This document shows, piece by piece, positions 60,766 through 64,000 of a DNA stretch of 64,000 nucleotides. The DNA lies in NCBI GenBank assembly GCA_965247255.1, contig CBDFGS010000007.1, forward strand, positions 62,001 through 126,000, written 5' to 3'. The translations under genes and the position numbers were made by a program. How positions within the stretch are numbered: position 1 is the stretch's first letter; the number at the start of each line of letters is the position of its first letter. The DNA comes from CBDFGS01 sp965247255 (GTDB taxonomy: Bacteria; Chloroflexota; Dehalococcoidia; Lucifugimonadales; CAUZJF01). Below the pieces are notes generated by a model. The model worked only from the letters and a program-made list of their open reading frames with translations, did not search any database and had not been told where the DNA came from.

Positions 60766-61254
60766 ATGGCGATCACCACGCCACGATACATTGACGTTGT
60801 TGATGTTGCGAGACTAGTACGACAAGCGCTCAAGGGGGAGTTTCCGGACGTCAGGTTCTCCGTAAGATCGAGTCGTTACGCGGGCGGCGCATCTATCCTC
60901 GTGACGTGGAAAGAAGGGCCTCAGGAGTGCGAGGTGAGCGCGGTGGCTCACCAATATGAGGGTGCTCGCACCGACGGAGACTACTCCCCACGATCGGTCT
61001 ACCACTATCTACGCCCCGACGGGCAGACGCTGGTTGCGCACAACCCCGCATCGTACGCTATCGGGGCATCGGAGCCAGAGGGTGAGGACAATCGCGGGCT
61101 GGCACCAGTCATGTCGCCCGACATCGAACTGGTTCACTTTGGCAGCGACTTTGTGCATTGCTACCGTGAGCCATCTGATGAGGAGCTTGCCGAGCGGGAG
61201 CGGCAGTATCGACAGGCGCGAGTGAACCGGGATCCTCGCGAGCTGCCGTTCTGA
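60766..61254 (+). CDS. LPD29-like small protein of mobile elements, function unknown
   Basis: A 162-residue protein with ATG 60766 and GGGAGG 5 bases upstream. The first 90 residues (YIDVVDVARLVRQALKGEFP, FSVRSSRYAGGASILVTWKE) follow the pattern of LPD29, the large-polyvalent-protein-associated domain found in phage and conjugative-element proteins. The rest is a charged tail with EREPSDEE-like composition (EELAERERQYRQARVNRDPR). It has no membrane segment. The serine recombinase lies nearby on the opposite strand, so this is probably cargo of the same integrative element. The LPD29 assignment is from memory of the pattern and should be tested. Confidence 0.65.
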   Translation: MAITTPRYIDVVDVARLVRQALKGEFPDVRFSVRSSRYAGGASILVTWKEGPQECEVSAVAHQYEGARTDGDYSPRSVYHYLRPDGQTLVAHNPASYAIGASEPEGEDNRGLAPVMSPDIELVHFGSDFVHCYREPSDEELAERERQYRQARVNRDPRELPF

Positions 61255-61551
61255 ATCGTCGCTGCCTCGGTAGAGGGAAGCTTCTCGCCCCGACCATCTG
61301 TCGCGAGCAGACTTCGCACCAAGGACAACCCGAAGTCAGGTCGAGAGTCGGCGTCGCCAGCCAGATCGGTGCCTTCCGGGCTCGTGTGACTCACGTACCG
61401 AGTCTTCTTCACTCAACGTCACAGGGCGAACGTCATCCTGGCCTTCGGAGACCCTATTGAGGGTCAGGGCGGGAATCCAAGCCTTGTGCTCTCTGGTCAA
61501 GCTCCCACAGACAGTGCACGGGCGCTGGCTGGAGGAGGATCACTCGGAAGT
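61255..61551. other. About 300 bases between the LPD29-like gene and the recombinase stop
   Basis: No open frame with coding character was found. Attachment-site remnants would be expected near a serine recombinase, but I see no convincing dyad core. Confidence 0.3.
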
Positions 61552-63096
61552 TCAGATGGCGGTTCGAGTCTTTCCAGGTGGGCCGGACTTGACGAAATCA
61601 AGAACTGAGGTCGATTCCGAAGTCACACCATCGTTCGGCATGGGGATGGTGTACGTCAGAACGGCCTCGTCTCCGGTGGCCTCAATGCCCTCCACGAAGT
61701 TGCGGATGAGCGCCTTGCGCTCGGGGAACGTCCCATCCTGCAGAAACTCCCGGAAGTCCGCCACGTACCCCTTGATCTCCTCGGTGTTGGGAAGGGCAAC
61801 CCTGCGCTGCTCAAGCTGGCGCTCGGCATCGTCTCGCGCAGCCTCCAACTGCTCCTCACGGTGCCTCAGCGAGAAGATGCGGGGCGACAGGACCTCCAGC
61901 GTCAGATCGCTGGTCTCCAGGGCCTCGTAGAGCCTCTCAAGACGCTTCCTCACGTCCCCCAGCTCGGCCTCGATGACCTCCAGCCTGCCGGACAGCTCAC
62001 CTGCCATAGCGTCCATCTCCTCGGCCACCAGCGTCACAAGCTCCACGATGGTCTCCTCGGTGAGGATTCGCTCCCTGATCTTCTCGACCACGAACGCCTC
62101 CAGCCTGGGGGCGTTCAGGTAGCGGGCGCTGCACGTCCCTGCGCCCTCCCTGAACAGGGTGCCGCAGATGTAGTAGCCGTACTGGCTACTCTTGGCCCCC
62201 TGGCCGATGTAGGGCCTGCCGCATACGCCGCACTTGAGCAGTCCGCTCAGCAGGAACCTGCTGCCCACCCGTGCGGGCTTCTGCACCTTCGGAGCACGCT
62301 CCCGCATCGCTTTCTGAACGGCGTCGAACAGCTCCCTCGACACCAGGGCGGGCCATGCTCCCTCTACCCTTACAGGGTCCTGCGCCTTTTCCCCCTTGCT
62401 GGTGCGGCCCCAGACGGCAGTGCCGGTATAGGCCTCGTTTCTCAGCACGTAGTGGAGCGTTCCCTTGTACCAGCGTTTACCCCTGTTGGTGACGCCCCGG
62501 TCGTTCAGCTCCTTGCATATCTCCTTGAGGCCGCTGCCCCTGAGCGACTTCTCGAATACCTCCCTCACCACGGGGGCTGTGGCCGGGTCGACCTCCAGCG
62601 TGGGACGCTCCTTCCCCCCGTCGTTCACCTTGACTCGCTTGTAGCCGAAGGGGGAAATGGAGCCGAGGAAGAAGCCCCGTGATGCGGCCTCCCTCATACC
62701 CCGGACGACTTCCTGGGCAAGATTTTCGCTGTAGAACTCGTCCACGCTCTCGATGATTCCCTCAAGCAGCCTGCCTGTGGCGTTGTCCTCGGCCTGCTCG
62801 GTGATGGACACCACCCGGATGCCCTTGCGCCGTAGCATCGACTTAAACGCTACGGCGTGCTCGCGCTTCCTGGTGAAGCGGCTGAATTTCCAGACGAGAA
62901 TCACGTCGAAGGGGGCCTTCGCCTTACTGCCCTCCTCGATCATCTCCCTGAACTGGGGTCTGTCTGCGACGCGGCCGCTCTCGGCCTCGTCTATGTACTG
63001 GCGGGCGACGGAGTAGCCGTTGGCCCTGGCGTAGTCCTTGAGCGCCCGTAGCTGGGCGGACACGGACAGGTCCACGTCCTGCCGTTCGCTGGACAC
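61552..63096 (-). CDS. Large serine recombinase (phage/ICE integrase type) with its original start removed
   Basis: 514 residues are visible from an internal GTG at 63096. The catalytic domain contains SSERQDVDLSVSAQLRALKD, DVILVWKFSRFTRKREHAVA and IIESVDEFYSENLAQEVVRG. The recombinase domain follows (FGYKRVKVNDGGKERPTLEV), then the zinc ribbon FLLSGLLKCGVCGRPYIGQG with CGTLFREGAGTCSARYLN, then a coiled coil. Upstream of the GTG the frame still reads LTPAALYARVSSERQ, so the catalytic serine is in the protein, but no ATG, GTG or TTG precedes it before the IS1380 copy D edge at 63,133. The true start was lost, so it can only be made from an unusual codon or not at all. Confidence 0.85.
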   Translation of the reverse strand: MSSERQDVDLSVSAQLRALKDYARANGYSVARQYIDEAESGRVADRPQFREMIEEGSKAKAPFDVILVWKFSRFTRKREHAVAFKSMLRRKGIRVVSITEQAEDNATGRLLEGIIESVDEFYSENLAQEVVRGMREAASRGFFLGSISPFGYKRVKVNDGGKERPTLEVDPATAPVVREVFEKSLRGSGLKEICKELNDRGVTNRGKRWYKGTLHYVLRNEAYTGTAVWGRTSKGEKAQDPVRVEGAWPALVSRELFDAVQKAMRERAPKVQKPARVGSRFLLSGLLKCGVCGRPYIGQGAKSSQYGYYICGTLFREGAGTCSARYLNAPRLEAFVVEKIRERILTEETIVELVTLVAEEMDAMAGELSGRLEVIEAELGDVRKRLERLYEALETSDLTLEVLSPRIFSLRHREEQLEAARDDAERQLEQRRVALPNTEEIKGYVADFREFLQDGTFPERKALIRNFVEGIEATGDEAVLTYTIPMPNDGVTSESTSVLDFVKSGPPGKTRTAI

Positions 63097-63132
63097 CCTG
63101 GCGTAGAGCGCCGCCGGTGTGAGTGGTTGTAG

Positions 63133-64000
63133 CCGATATTTCCCAGATGGAATCCAGTGCTTTCATAAACACACCATCCTGAGACAGTCCAGACTATAAG
63201 ATCGCCTGCTGAAGTTGTCAACTGCCACCAACCGCGCTAATATCACTTCATCTAGAGAAACAGAGTCTCCAAACCACTTGGAAAGGCTCTAAACGGATTA
63301 TTCAGACCGAACCTCACGCTGCAAGTCGCGCACCTTGCTCAGGGCAGCCTCGATATGATCACGATTCCCTAACAGACACATGCTCCTATCCAGGATTGAA
63401 ACGAAGTCTCCCTATCCGCTCCAGCATTTCATCGAACATCTCCCTGGTCACCATCACCTCGGCAAGCTGGAACACAAGCCTCCTCGCATGACGCACCAGT
63501 CGCCCGCCTATCTTGATGAGTCTCGTCTGAATACTTGTCAGGGACCAGCTCTTTATCGCTTCTGGCAGAGCCAGCCTTCTGAAGAAGTTGCCCAGATTGT
63601 ATGCCAGGATGAATAGCCACAGCCTCACCTGATTAGCCACGAACTTATGGCACGAGAGCCGAGTCCAATTGAGGGCGTATTTCCCCTCTTTAATCCACTG
63701 CTCTGCTGTGCCTCTGCCATTGTAGAAGCTGACTATTCCCTTCGTTGGATAGCTCAGGTTGGTTACGATGAAGCCTACTCTTGGGAACAGTTCTCCCTGA
63801 TGCCACTCCACCTTGGCCACTACTCTTCGAGGAACATTCCAACTCTGGGCCTGATAAACGAAGTCGTGATACGAGACGATGGGCTTTTGAGAGGGCCACT
63901 CGGTAGGCCGTACCAACAGGTGAGCTATTTCCTTCTGAAGCACTTCGTTCGCCGGAAGCCTTATGGCGTAGCCGATATGCCTTGTCTCCAGGTACTCGTA
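63133..64000 (-). mobile_element. IS1380-family element (type 2), copy D, cut by window edge
   Basis: The right end CCGATATTTCCCAGATGGAA starts at 63,133, and the sequence then follows copy C in reverse complement without obvious differences. It faces copy C around the 59,500-63,132 segment. The left end lies beyond the window. Confidence 0.93.
63386..64000 (-). CDS. IS1380-family transposase (type 2), C-terminal part, continues past the edge
   Basis: 205 codons are visible and the frame is open at the right edge. The part present (HLLVRPTEWPSQKPIVSYHD to IGRLRFNPG) is the same as in copy C, including FYNGRGTAEQWIKEGKYALN. The missing N-terminal half should lie just outside the window. Confidence 0.93.
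   Translation of the reverse strand, partial: YEYLETRHIGYAIRLPANEVLQKEIAHLLVRPTEWPSQKPIVSYHDFVYQAQSWNVPRRVVAKVEWHQGELFPRVGFIVTNLSYPTKGIVSFYNGRGTAEQWIKEGKYALNWTRLSCHKFVANQVRLWLFILAYNLGNFFRRLALPEAIKSWSLTSIQTRLIKIGGRLVRHARRLVFQLAEVMVTREMFDEMLERIGRLRFNPG

Noticed and set aside
61555..61590. tRNA-like GGTTCGAGTC near the recombinase stop
   Set aside because: The flanking bases do not form a T-stem and no anticodon or D arm is seen. It encodes the recombinase C-terminus.
59500..63132. Composite transposon formed by IS1380 copies C and D
   Set aside because: Copy C has its own matched 5-bp duplication, so it inserted alone. There is no evidence that C and D moved the segment together.
1..64000. 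CRISPR arrays, restriction systems, toxin-antitoxin pairs
   Set aside because: No regularly spaced direct repeats and no matching protein families were seen in either strand.

Overview
The window looks like a piece of a GC-rich bacterial chromosome, most likely Chloroflexota (SAR202 / Dehalococcoidia-like). This assignment is inference from gene content: enolase-superfamily and sugar-isomerase genes, URO-D-type and DUF1800 genes, and the SCO1664/DUF3090 pair. GTG and TTG starts are frequent. No rRNA, tRNA or CRISPR array was found.

Region 1 (1-42,290) is ordinary chromosome. It mixes catabolic genes (two DHDPS/KDG-aldolase-type lyases, a Gfo/Idh/MocA dehydrogenase, SMP-30 lactonase, sugar isomerases, aldo/keto reductases, a sialidase-like and two glycosidase-like proteins, a carbon-nitrogen hydrolase, an enolase-superfamily dehydratase) with housekeeping genes. 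The housekeeping set is nfo, a YebC-ruvC-ruvA-methyltransferase cluster, uvrB, a DUF59 protein with an Mrp ATPase, larB and an HtrA-type protease. Short palindromic repeats of at least three families sit between genes. Several predicted enzymes lack key catalytic residues.

Region 2 (42,290-53,813) is a nest of insertion sequences. Two copies of one IS1380-family element (A and B) face each other. A is split by an ISNCY/IS1202-like element with a 16-bp target duplication, and that element is itself split by an IS110-family element. The IS110 5' region can be read as a bridge RNA: its guide segments match both the actual insertion site and the element's own ends. B is split by two inverted IS256 copies. 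Between A and B lie two secreted proteins that share an undescribed repeat unit ending in a His-Glu pair, and a truncated metzincin metalloprotease fragment.

Region 3 (53,814-57,750) is a decaying stretch: an intact HAD phosphatase, a HAD stub, a HIT protein that has lost its nucleophile, a methyltransferase broken by several frameshifts, a histidine-phosphatase stub, and an intact tandem GNAT protein.

Region 4 (57,752-64,000) has a second IS1380 type: copy C, with a perfect 5-bp target duplication, and copy D, inverted and running off the window. Between them are a recombinase fragment, a decapitated amidohydrolase, a small protein resembling the LPD29 domain of mobile elements, and a large serine recombinase whose start has been cut off by copy D. 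The right third of the window is therefore an accessory island where mobile elements repeatedly land in one another.
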